DNA from: an uncultured Clostridia bacterium
GTDB taxonomy: Bacteria; Bacillota; Clostridia; TANB77; RGIG9151
Length of the DNA: 17,854 bases
Assembly: GCA_934500865.1 (NCBI GenBank)
Contig: CAKSUD010000029.1
Location: 1 to 17,854 of the forward strand
Direction of reading: 5' to 3'
The position numbers and the translations under genes are program-made. A model generated the notes under the pieces. The model saw only the letters and a list, made by a program, of their open reading frames with translations. It was not told where the DNA came from and did not search any database. Of the stretch, positions 1 to 6,204 are shown piece by piece; position 1 is the first letter of the stretch; every line of letters begins with the position of its first letter.

Positions 1-2
1 AC

Positions 3-332
3 GAAGAAGAACTTGAGGAGAGTACTGCTACTGTCTCCCCTATCCAATTTGAAGAGTTAACAGATGATTTAATTGCTGATGAAAAAGAAAATATGAATTT
101 ATTAATGGACCTTCAACTTCAAGTTAGTGTTGAACTTGGTAAAGTAAAGAAACCTATTAAGGATATTTTGCAATTTACTCAAGGTACTATCGTAGAACTT
201 GATAGACTTGCCGGAGATAATGTTGATGTTTTAGTTAGCGGAAAGATTATTGCAAAAGGCGAAGTCGTAGTTGTAGACCAAAACTTTGGTGTGCGTATAA
301 CAAAAATCGTATTACCTGAAAAAAGAGTTTAA
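3..332 (+). CDS. fliY: Flagellar motor switch protein FliY/FliN, C-terminal part
   Basis: The frame is open from the left edge, so this is the 3' part of a longer gene; the ATG at 93 is internal. The visible 109 residues hold an acidic linker (EEELEEST, then PIQFEEL) followed by a complete SpoA/FliN domain. That domain runs from NLLMDLQLQVSVELGK through the glycine-rich turn LAGDNVDVLVSGK to the hallmark ending IAKGEVVVVDQNFGVRITKI. In the family this domain forms the bottom of the cytoplasmic C-ring, which sets rotation direction and docks export cargo. In Bacillota it is usually fused to an N-terminal CheC-like phosphatase domain (FliY); that part lies outside the window, so FliN cannot be excluded. 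The gap to fliO is 19 bases, which indicates one operon. Family assignment is certain; the choice FliY versus FliN is not. Confidence 0.9.
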   Translation, partial: EEELEESTATVSPIQFEELTDDLIADEKENMNLLMDLQLQVSVELGKVKKPIKDILQFTQGTIVELDRLAGDNVDVLVSGKIIAKGEVVVVDQNFGVRITKIVLPEKRV

Positions 333-351
333 ATTTTGGAAGGAGTCACAT

Positions 352-765
352 ATGGGTGCACAAATTGTTAGCTTACTTACTATTTTAATCGCATTAGGTA
401 GTGTTTGTTTTTTAGCTTTTATTACCACTAAGTTTATAGGTAAAAAATCCGGTGGTATGATGAAAAGCAAACATATGAAAGTGATTGATTCACTTTCTAT
501 GGGATTTGACAAAACTCTATATCTTATCCAAGTAGGAAAACAATATGTACTAATGTGCTCTTCCGTTAAAGGTTTTGACTTTATTTGTAATGTTGATGAC
601 TCTATGATAAACCTTGATGTTACAAATATTGAAAATGATAAAAAAGGTTCTTTTGGTAAGTATTTTGACTTTTTTAAAGTGAGTGAAAATAACACTTCTC
701 ATGAAGATAATTCAATGAATAAGAACTTGCAAAAACTAAGGGATGCATTTAACAATAAAAAGTAA
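352..765 (+). CDS. fliO: Flagellar biosynthetic protein FliO
   Basis: 137 residues. One N-terminal membrane segment (about residues 5-27) is followed by a cytoplasmic domain with the weakly conserved FliO pattern MKVIDSLSMGFDKTLYLIQVGKQYVLM (residues 42-68). This resembles the 'I...L.L...K.L.LV.VG....L' core of the family. The tail is charged and probably disordered. FliO helps assemble the FliP pentamer of the flagellar type III export gate and is not part of the finished gate. The start ATG is preceded by GGAAGGAG at 337-344. It sits between fliY/N and fliP, the usual place. FliO is poorly conserved, so the call rests on both topology and position. Confidence 0.88.
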   Translation: MGAQIVSLLTILIALGSVCFLAFITTKFIGKKSGGMMKSKHMKVIDSLSMGFDKTLYLIQVGKQYVLMCSSVKGFDFICNVDDSMINLDVTNIENDKKGSFGKYFDFFKVSENNTSHEDNSMNKNLQKLRDAFNNKK

Positions 766-785
766 AAGTGAGGGCTTAAATACAA

Positions 786-1547
786 ATGATTAAAAAAATG
801 AAATTTATCTCAATTATTTTAATAATGTTTTTGATGTTTTCCTCAGTATCTTTTGCAACAACTCTTACCATTCCGACAGTTACAATTGGTGTAGAAAATG
901 CTACTGAACCTCAAGAGACAGTAAACACTATACAAATTATATTACTACTTACTGTTTTAGCATTAGCTCCATCAATTTTAATTTTAATGACATCATTTAC
1001 ACGAATCATAATCGTGTTATCATTTTTGCGTAGTGCTATGGGAACTTCGCAAATGCCACCTAACCAAGTGCTTGTTGGTTTAGCATTGTTCTTGACTTTT
1101 TTCATTATGAGTCCTACATTTGCTAAGATTAACACCGATGCTCTTCAACCTTATTTAGCAAATGAAATTACACAGCAAGAAGCTTTTGATAATGCTGTAA
1201 AGCCTTTAAAAACTTTTATGCTTAGCCAAATTAGAGGCGAAAAAGATTTGGCATTATTTTTAGAGCTTTCTGGTGAAAAGGCTCCAGAAAATTTAGAGGA
1301 TTTACCTCTTACTATAATAATTCCTGCTTTTACAATCAGTGAATTAAAAGTTGCATTCCAACTAGGTTTTATCGTTTATATTCCATTTTTAATTATAGAT
1401 ATGGTGGTTGCAAGTACACTTATGTCAATGGGTATGATGATGCTCCCACCTACAATGATTTCATTGCCATTTAAACTACTTATATTCATTTTAGTAGATG
1501 GTTGGAACTTACTTATTACTTCTGTTGTATCCGGGTTTGTCCGATGA
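786..1547 (+). CDS. fliP: Flagellar export gate protein FliP
   Basis: 253 residues, the normal length. A cleavable signal peptide is visible (lysine-rich start, hydrophobic core, VSFA before TT at about residue 24), as in most FliP proteins. Conserved blocks follow: FTRIIIVLSFLRSAMGTSQMPPNQVLVGLALFLTFF, and the family signature PAFTISELKVAFQLGF starting at residue 180, with four membrane segments in all. FliP forms the pentameric core of the FliP5-FliQ4-FliR1 export channel. A GTGAGGG box at 768-774 favours ATG 786; ATG 798 is an alternative that would shorten the signal peptide by four residues. It follows fliO by 20 bases. Confidence 0.97.
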   Translation: MIKKMKFISIILIMFLMFSSVSFATTLTIPTVTIGVENATEPQETVNTIQIILLLTVLALAPSILILMTSFTRIIIVLSFLRSAMGTSQMPPNQVLVGLALFLTFFIMSPTFAKINTDALQPYLANEITQQEAFDNAVKPLKTFMLSQIRGEKDLALFLELSGEKAPENLEDLPLTIIIPAFTISELKVAFQLGFIVYIPFLIIDMVVASTLMSMGMMMLPPTMISLPFKLLIFILVDGWNLLITSVVSGFVR

Positions 1548-1581
1548 ATTAATTTATACATAAGATTAGGAGGCGAAGAAT

Positions 1582-1851
1582 ATGAATACTGATGCAATTA
1601 TGGACGTTGCTATAAACTCTATGAGTGTTGCTATAACCCTTGCTGCTCCTATTCTTTTAGTCAGTATTATCGTAGGACTTGCCGTTAGTATATTCCAAGC
1701 TACTACCCATATTCAGGAGCAGACATTAACATTTGTGCCAAAGGTTCTATCTATTGTCGGTGTGCTTCTATTACTTGGTTCTTGGATGTTATCTGTCATG
1801 GCTAATTTTATTACAGAGTTATTTACAAATATGAATACAATGTTTCTATAA
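1582..1851 (+). CDS. fliQ: Flagellar export gate protein FliQ
   Basis: 89 residues with two hydrophobic helices, the expected size and topology. The first helix, ending LLVSIIVGLAVSIFQATTHIQEQTLTFVPK, carries the conserved GL.VS.FQA.T.I.EQTL.F.PK block of the FliQ/SctS family. FliQ packs round the FliP/FliR ring, four copies per gate. An AGGAGG box at 1568-1573 lies 8 bases before the ATG. It is in the same operon as fliP and fliR, with gaps of 34 and 38 bases. Confidence 0.97.
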   Translation: MNTDAIMDVAINSMSVAITLAAPILLVSIIVGLAVSIFQATTHIQEQTLTFVPKVLSIVGVLLLLGSWMLSVMANFITELFTNMNTMFL

Positions 1852-1889
1852 TTATTCAAAAAATATATAAGAGTAGGTGAAAAAGAAAT

Positions 1890-2672
1890 ATGCCGGATTT
1901 TAATACATTTGTTCAAAATTTTGATGCCATTTTATTAGTTTTGGTAAGAATGACCGGCTTATTTATTCTCTCACCTGTTTTCGGTAGGCAAAATATGCCG
2001 GTTGTGCTTAAAATCGGATTTGCCTTTTTTTTGACTTTAATTTATGTGACTGCCACAAACAACTTAACTATTGATTACCAAAATAGCATTGTATTATATA
2101 CAATTTTTATTGCTAAAGAACTTGCAATAGGTATAATAATGGGATATGTTACTTATATAGTTATGTCAGGTATTTATCTTGCAGGTCAGCTCATAGATGC
2201 CCAAGTTGGATTCGGTTTTGCTAACGTTCTAGATCCCATAACCAATATCCAAGTCCCACTTACATCAAATTTCTATTATACATATATAATACTAGTTTTT
2301 CTAATTATCAATGGACATCATATGCTAATAAGAGCACTTTTTTATAGCTTTCAGGTACTCCCTGCTGGAAAATTAACGTTTAGCTCAGATGTAATTTATG
2401 AACTTACACAAATAATGGCTAATATGTTTGAAATAGGCTTAAAAATAGCAGCTCCTATCATTGTTGCCGTTTTCATAGTTGATGTTGTATTAGGTATTCT
2501 TTCAAAAACCATACCTGAAATGAACGTATTTATGCTAGGTATGCCAATAAAAATATTTGTTGGACTAATAATTATTACAATAACGCTATCTGGTGCTCCT
2601 ACAATTGCTGAAGGGCTTACTGTAATAATGGAGGAAAAGATATTAGTATTTTTCAATGCGATGAGTAGCTAG
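1890..2672 (+). CDS. fliR: Flagellar export gate protein FliR
   Basis: 260 residues, normal length, with about six membrane segments. Family features visible are the start LLVLVRMTGLFILSPVFGRQNMPVVLKIGFAFFLTL, the central GIIMGYVTYIVMSGIYLAGQLIDAQVGFGFANVLDP, and VVLGILSKTIPEMNVFMLGMPIKIFVGL near the end. FliR is the single-copy subunit that closes the FliP ring in the export gate. AGGTGA at 1875-1880 precedes the ATG by 9 bases. It is followed 22 bases later by flhB, its structural partner; the two are fused in some clostridia but are separate here. Confidence 0.97.
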   Translation: MPDFNTFVQNFDAILLVLVRMTGLFILSPVFGRQNMPVVLKIGFAFFLTLIYVTATNNLTIDYQNSIVLYTIFIAKELAIGIIMGYVTYIVMSGIYLAGQLIDAQVGFGFANVLDPITNIQVPLTSNFYYTYIILVFLIINGHHMLIRALFYSFQVLPAGKLTFSSDVIYELTQIMANMFEIGLKIAAPIIVAVFIVDVVLGILSKTIPEMNVFMLGMPIKIFVGLIIITITLSGAPTIAEGLTVIMEEKILVFFNAMSS

Positions 2673-2694
2673 GAGAAAGGAGGTATAAATTAAT

Positions 2695-3825
2695 ATGGAT
2701 TTAGAAGAAGAAAAGAAACAATTTAATATTAATTTATACTTGCGAATTCCACTCCAGTTCTTCGCAGATAGCGATGAAAAAACTGAAGAACCTACCCAAA
2801 AACGTAAGCAAGATGCCAGAAAAAAAGGTCAAGTTTTCAAAAGCACAGAATTAAATTCTGCTGTTGTACTCTTGGCTGTTTTTGTATGTTTAAAAACATT
2901 TGGGCTTAGCCTATATGCAAAAATGGTAGAATTAATGAATCTTACATTTGAAGTTTACATGATAAAAGATGATTTGTTCACGATTAGCGGAATTATGGCA
3001 CTAGCTACTGAGCTTGCTGTTCGCTTCTTTTCTGCCTTACTCCCTATTTTCGCTTTCGCCGCATTAGTCGGTGTAATTGCTAATTTAATGCAAAGTGGAC
3101 TAATCTTTACCACAGAATCAATAAAACCAAAATTCAGCAATATAAATCCAATTAACGGGCTTAAACAAACTTTCTCTTTAAAAAATATTGCTGAATTCTT
3201 CACAAAAACATTATTAAAAGTTATTGTAGTTGGCTTCATTGCATATTCTACAATAAAGGACAACTATACCGCAATTATAAATACACTAAACCTAAATGCT
3301 AGTTCTATCGCACAATATATTACGGGCACAATAGTCGATTTAGGAATAAAAATTTCAATGTGGTTAGTTGTCGTTGCTATCTTAGACGTTGTTGTTCAAA
3401 TTAGAAAACACAAAAAAGATTTAAGAATGACAAAGCAAGAAATCAAAGAAGAATTCAAGCAAACAGAAGGAAATCCGCAGATCAAGGGTAAAATTAAACA
3501 AAAGCAAAGGCAAATGGCTGTAAATAGAATGATGCAGCAAATTCCCAAAGCAGATGTTGTTATTACAAACCCAACTCACTTTGCCGTAGCCATAAAGTAT
3601 AATCCTGAAGAAAGCGATGCACCAATTGTAATTGCAAAAGGTCAAGATTATTTGGCTTTTAGAATAAAGGAAATAGCAAAAGAAAATAAAGTTGAAATAG
3701 TGGAAAATAAAGCTTTAGCAAGAACCTTGTATGCTGCTGTTGAAATTGGTGACCCAATTCCTGAGGAATTATATCAAGCAGTTGCAGAAATCTTGGCATA
3801 CGTTTACTCTATCAAGGCTGGTTAA
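2695..3825 (+). CDS. flhB: Flagellar export switch protein FlhB
   Basis: 376 residues. The N-terminal part has the FlhB start IPLQFFADSDEKTEEPTQKRKQDARKKGQV, preceded by a charged extension of about 18 residues. Four membrane segments follow up to about residue 220, then a charged linker and the autocleaving cytoplasmic domain. The cleavage motif NPTH is intact at residues 292-295 (3568-3579), so normal self-processing and the switch from hook to filament export are expected. A perfect AAAGGAGGT lies at 2676-2684. The gene ends the flagellar run in this window: flhA does not follow, and the stop codon overlaps the stop of the opposite gene in the four bases TTAA (3822-3825). Confidence 0.97.
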   Translation: MDLEEEKKQFNINLYLRIPLQFFADSDEKTEEPTQKRKQDARKKGQVFKSTELNSAVVLLAVFVCLKTFGLSLYAKMVELMNLTFEVYMIKDDLFTISGIMALATELAVRFFSALLPIFAFAALVGVIANLMQSGLIFTTESIKPKFSNINPINGLKQTFSLKNIAEFFTKTLLKVIVVGFIAYSTIKDNYTAIINTLNLNASSIAQYITGTIVDLGIKISMWLVVVAILDVVVQIRKHKKDLRMTKQEIKEEFKQTEGNPQIKGKIKQKQRQMAVNRMMQQIPKADVVITNPTHFAVAIKYNPEESDAPIVIAKGQDYLAFRIKEIAKENKVEIVENKALARTLYAAVEIGDPIPEELYQAVAEILAYVYSIKAG

Positions 3826-5495
3826 AAAGTTGTCCTATTCATGCTCTCTCCAAATTTCTTCATTTCCTCAATAAATTTAATCATCTCATCCGGAATATCC
3901 AGCCTTGGCTTATGTGCAATCTTAAATGCTAAACTATCACTCTCATCTTTAACCTTATTAATCATATCCGGAACCTCTAACAATCTTTCAATATATAAAT
4001 TAACCTCCCTTAAATCTCCCTTCATATAATAAACTTTTATTGCTTTCTCCAAAAAGCTAACATATTCTATATAATTAAGCATCGTATATTTCTTATTCTT
4101 AACTATCCAGAGCTCGTACTCATATGCTTTATCATAATTCCCAAAAGCTTGTTCTTTCTTAGACAACCAAAAACAAGCATTCAAAAAATATTTATTTTTA
4201 TCATAAAGCTTGTTAGCAAGGTCGACTCCCTTTCTCGTATCTGTAGTAGCTTCCAATTCTTTATTTAGCGTGATAGAATACGGAAACAAAGTATTACCAA
4301 TGTCATACCTTCCAAACGCATTAAGCGAAATTACAAAACCAAAGAATAAATATATGCATCCAATCGTCACAATTCCAATTCGTAATTTAAAACTATTATT
4401 AATCTTAACTTTATTTGTGAACTCTAAAGTCATAAAAAGTACTAACATAATAGCCATAAATTCCATATTAAAATCAATTAAGCTATGCCCTAAAATAACA
4501 ATCATAAGAACTCTGTCACGAGCTTGAACTTTCTTATCAAAGAAGCCTATAATAAAAATAACAACAATAAATAAAGCGGGAATCATCCCAGCATCAAGCG
4601 CTACTTGTAAAAGTCCATTATGCACAAATTTTGCATCATATGCTCCAGTTTGGAACCCTTCTTGCATATACCACCAAGCCATATAACCATATCCAAAAAT
4701 ATTTTTTCCTATAAGCCTTAATGCATCTTTATAGTATAAAATTCTAAGAACCCATTCACTAGAATTTACTGTGGTTTCAGTCAATCTATTATTAACTCCA
4801 AAATTATTCATTATAATAGTAACGATAGTCCCAACTATAATCATCATTCCTAAATTAATAAGATTTTTCTTACGCATATTGCTATTAAACATAAGAATTA
4901 GCAAATATGAAAAAACAGAGATAATCATTATCGCCCTACTATTAGTAAGAAGAATTCCGACAAATAACAAATTTATTTTTATTAAATCTACTACTTTTAG
5001 TTCTTTTTTAAATCCAATAATTATAATTCCAATCAGTAAAAATAAAGCAAATGAATTGGCATAATTAAAAAATCCTGCCAATCTATTTTGATAAAAAAAT
5101 ATTCCACTTTCTACTCCTAAAATTTTCTCACCAGCAGAGACTACAAGGATAATACATACCATTATAGTCCCAATTTCAGCTACAGCATTAAACCACTTGT
5201 CTTTTTGTTCTATTGTGTATCTATACTGCATAACCACCATAATAAAAAGTGGAACAGTAAAAAATTTCAAAAAACCTAAAAATGATAATTCAGTATCAAC
5301 AGAGTAAAAAGTTGTGATTAAATATGAAAATGACCATATTAAAATCATTATAAACTTTATATCTTTAGAAAATATAAATTCTCCATTCTTTACTATTTTA
5401 TATAGTAACAATGCGACCAAAACCACATCAAGTATAAAAACTATATGTAATTCATTTGCGCCTTGAAAAAATGGAAAAATTGCCAACATTCCCAT
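3822..5495 (-). CDS. O-antigen ligase/polymerase-like (Wzy_C family) membrane protein with helical C-terminal domain
   Basis: 557 residues from ATG 5495. About eleven hydrophobic segments fill residues 1-390. Marks of the O-antigen ligase/polymerase family are the motif NSRAIMIISVF (residues 185-195) and the long extracellular loop (about 228-300) ending FGYGYMAWWYMQ...FVHNGLLQVALDAGMIP. The H-N pair at 292-293 and the GYGY motif are the usual landmarks. Residues 410-557 are soluble and helical, with a TPR-like look (FWLSKKEQAFGNYDKAYEYELW). In Gram-positive bacteria such proteins probably polymerise or attach a surface glycan; the substrate cannot be told here. A GTG at 5504 would add three residues but overlaps the AAGGAG box (5504-5509), which sits 8 bases before ATG 5495, so the ATG is chosen. 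No glycosyltransferases are adjacent. Confidence 0.82.
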   Translation of the reverse strand: MGMLAIFPFFQGANELHIVFILDVVLVALLLYKIVKNGEFIFSKDIKFIMILIWSFSYLITTFYSVDTELSFLGFLKFFTVPLFIMVVMQYRYTIEQKDKWFNAVAEIGTIMVCIILVVSAGEKILGVESGIFFYQNRLAGFFNYANSFALFLLIGIIIIGFKKELKVVDLIKINLLFVGILLTNSRAIMIISVFSYLLILMFNSNMRKKNLINLGMMIIVGTIVTIIMNNFGVNNRLTETTVNSSEWVLRILYYKDALRLIGKNIFGYGYMAWWYMQEGFQTGAYDAKFVHNGLLQVALDAGMIPALFIVVIFIIGFFDKKVQARDRVLMIVILGHSLIDFNMEFMAIMLVLFMTLEFTNKVKINNSFKLRIGIVTIGCIYLFFGFVISLNAFGRYDIGNTLFPYSITLNKELEATTDTRKGVDLANKLYDKNKYFLNACFWLSKKEQAFGNYDKAYEYELWIVKNKKYTMLNYIEYVSFLEKAIKVYYMKGDLREVNLYIERLLEVPDMINKVKDESDSLAFKIAHKPRLDIPDEMIKFIEEMKKFGESMNRTTF

Positions 5496-5525
5496 TTTAT
5501 GCACTCCTTATAAGATATATGGTTA

Positions 5526-5554
5526 ATAATATCACATTTTGTGCCTCTTTTCAA
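5526..5554 (-). promoter_or_regulatory. Sigma-A-type promoter of the ligase-like gene
   Basis: Read on the minus strand: -35 TTGAAA (5554-5549), a spacer of exactly 17 bases, -10 TATTAT (5531-5526). It lies about 30 bases before the start codon of the ligase-like gene and downstream of the XRE terminator, so the gene has its own promoter. It was identified by eye only. Confidence 0.65.
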
Positions 5555-5596
5555 CACTAATATATATTATTTTCTATAATAGTAGAAACTGTGCAT

Positions 5597-5626
5597 AAAA
5601 AAAAGACTATCCCTTTTTGAATAGCC
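5597..5626 (-). terminator. Intrinsic terminator after the XRE regulator
   Basis: On the minus strand GGCTATTC (5626-5619) can pair with GGATAGTC (5612-5605), an 8-bp stem including two G-U pairs, followed by eight T (5604-5597). It begins 11 bases after the end of the XRE gene and separates it from the ligase-like gene. The G-U pairs and the T run only work in the minus direction. Confidence 0.8.
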
Positions 5627-5637
5627 CAACTGTATTT

Positions 5638-5991
5638 TTAATTAATTTCATCCATACCTTCTATAATTTTTTCAAACAATACCAAGCATTTATTAACATA
5701 AGCAGCATCTTTATTTTCAAGTAGATTTGAAATCTTTTTTAGATATTCATTTTTTGTAAGTTCTATATTAGACACATCATTTCCCACCAAATAATCAATA
5801 CTTAAATTAAAAACCGATGCTACCTTAAAAAGCGTCTTTAGTCCTAACTTTCTCTTTCCATTCTCTATATCTGACATAAATGTAGGTGAAATAGAAATTA
5901 GTTCAGCAAACTCCTCTTGAGTTAAATTCCTAAGTGTTCGTTCTTCTCTTATTTTTTTTCCTAGCTTACCATAATCAATCACAAAACTCAT
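5638..5991 (-). CDS. XRE-family helix-turn-helix transcriptional regulator
   Basis: 117 residues from ATG 5991. Residues 4-65 form a Cro/C1-type HTH domain: YGKLGKKIREERTLRNLTQEEFAELISISPTFMSDIENGKRKLGLKTLFKVASVFNLSIDYLVG. The recognition helix is around ISPTFMSDIENGKR. The remaining 50 residues (NEYLKKISNLLENKDAAYVNKCLVLFEKII) are helical and probably dimerise. The type resembles small SinR/phage-repressor-like regulators common in clostridia. A GTG at 6003 would add four residues but lies inside the GAGGTG box (6001-6006); ATG 5991 has 9-base spacing and is preferred. The upstream region holds two perfect 10-bp palindromes and several repeats, which suggests autoregulation. Its targets are unknown. 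Confidence 0.92.
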   Translation of the reverse strand: MSFVIDYGKLGKKIREERTLRNLTQEEFAELISISPTFMSDIENGKRKLGLKTLFKVASVFNLSIDYLVGNDVSNIELTKNEYLKKISNLLENKDAAYVNKCLVLFEKIIEGMDEIN

Positions 5992-6015
5992 AATATACTT
6001 CACCTCTTAGTATAG

Positions 6016-6040
6016 GCAATATTGCTATTAATACTAGTAT
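6016..6040. promoter_or_regulatory. Candidate operator palindromes upstream of the XRE gene
   Basis: Two perfect 10-bp palindromes, GCAATATTGC (6016-6025) and ATACTAGTAT (6031-6040), lie 15 bp apart, 25-50 bases before the XRE start codon. Palindromes at this place are typical autoregulatory sites for XRE repressors. No convincing -35/-10 pair could be fixed here; TTAAAC-17-TATTAA on the minus strand is the best but weak. Binding is inferred. Confidence 0.4.
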
Positions 6041-6045
6041 CCCCT

Positions 6046-6118
6046 TTTTAGTTTAAAATACCAATATTAACTCACAAATTGAATAAACTAAAAGCGTTTA
6101 TTTTAAACTAAAAGCGTT
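6046..6118. repeat. Repeated TAAACTAAAA motif: two direct copies and one inverted
   Basis: TAAACTAAAAGCGTT occurs twice on the plus strand, at 6084-6098 and 6104-6118, a period of 20 bp. A 15-base segment, TATTTTAAACTAAAA (6099-6113), also has a perfect inverted copy at 6046-6060. The second direct copy overlaps the left arm of the terminator hairpin at 6110-6146. The motif could be regulator sites or the product of local duplication. Confidence 0.6.
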
Positions 6119-6146
6119 GAAAATTCAATAAATTTTCAACGCTTTT
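6110..6146 (-). terminator. Intrinsic terminator after the SLH protein gene
   Basis: A perfect 16-bp inverted repeat (6110-6125 with 6131-6146) with a 5-base loop, CAATA on the plus strand. The arm ends in AAAA/TTTT, so in minus-strand transcription the stem is followed by TTTTAGTTTAAAATAAA. It begins 58 bases after the SLH gene stop. The symmetry would allow action in both directions, but only the SLH gene runs into it. Confidence 0.75.
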
Positions 6147-6204
6147 ATATTTGCTAAATAAAGCAGTAAACTCCAAATTCATAATATATCCGTTTTCAAA
6201 TTAA

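Noticed and set aside
5496..5504. GTG start for the ligase-like gene
   Set aside because: The GTG overlaps the AAGGAG box; ATG 5495 with an 8-base spacer fits better.
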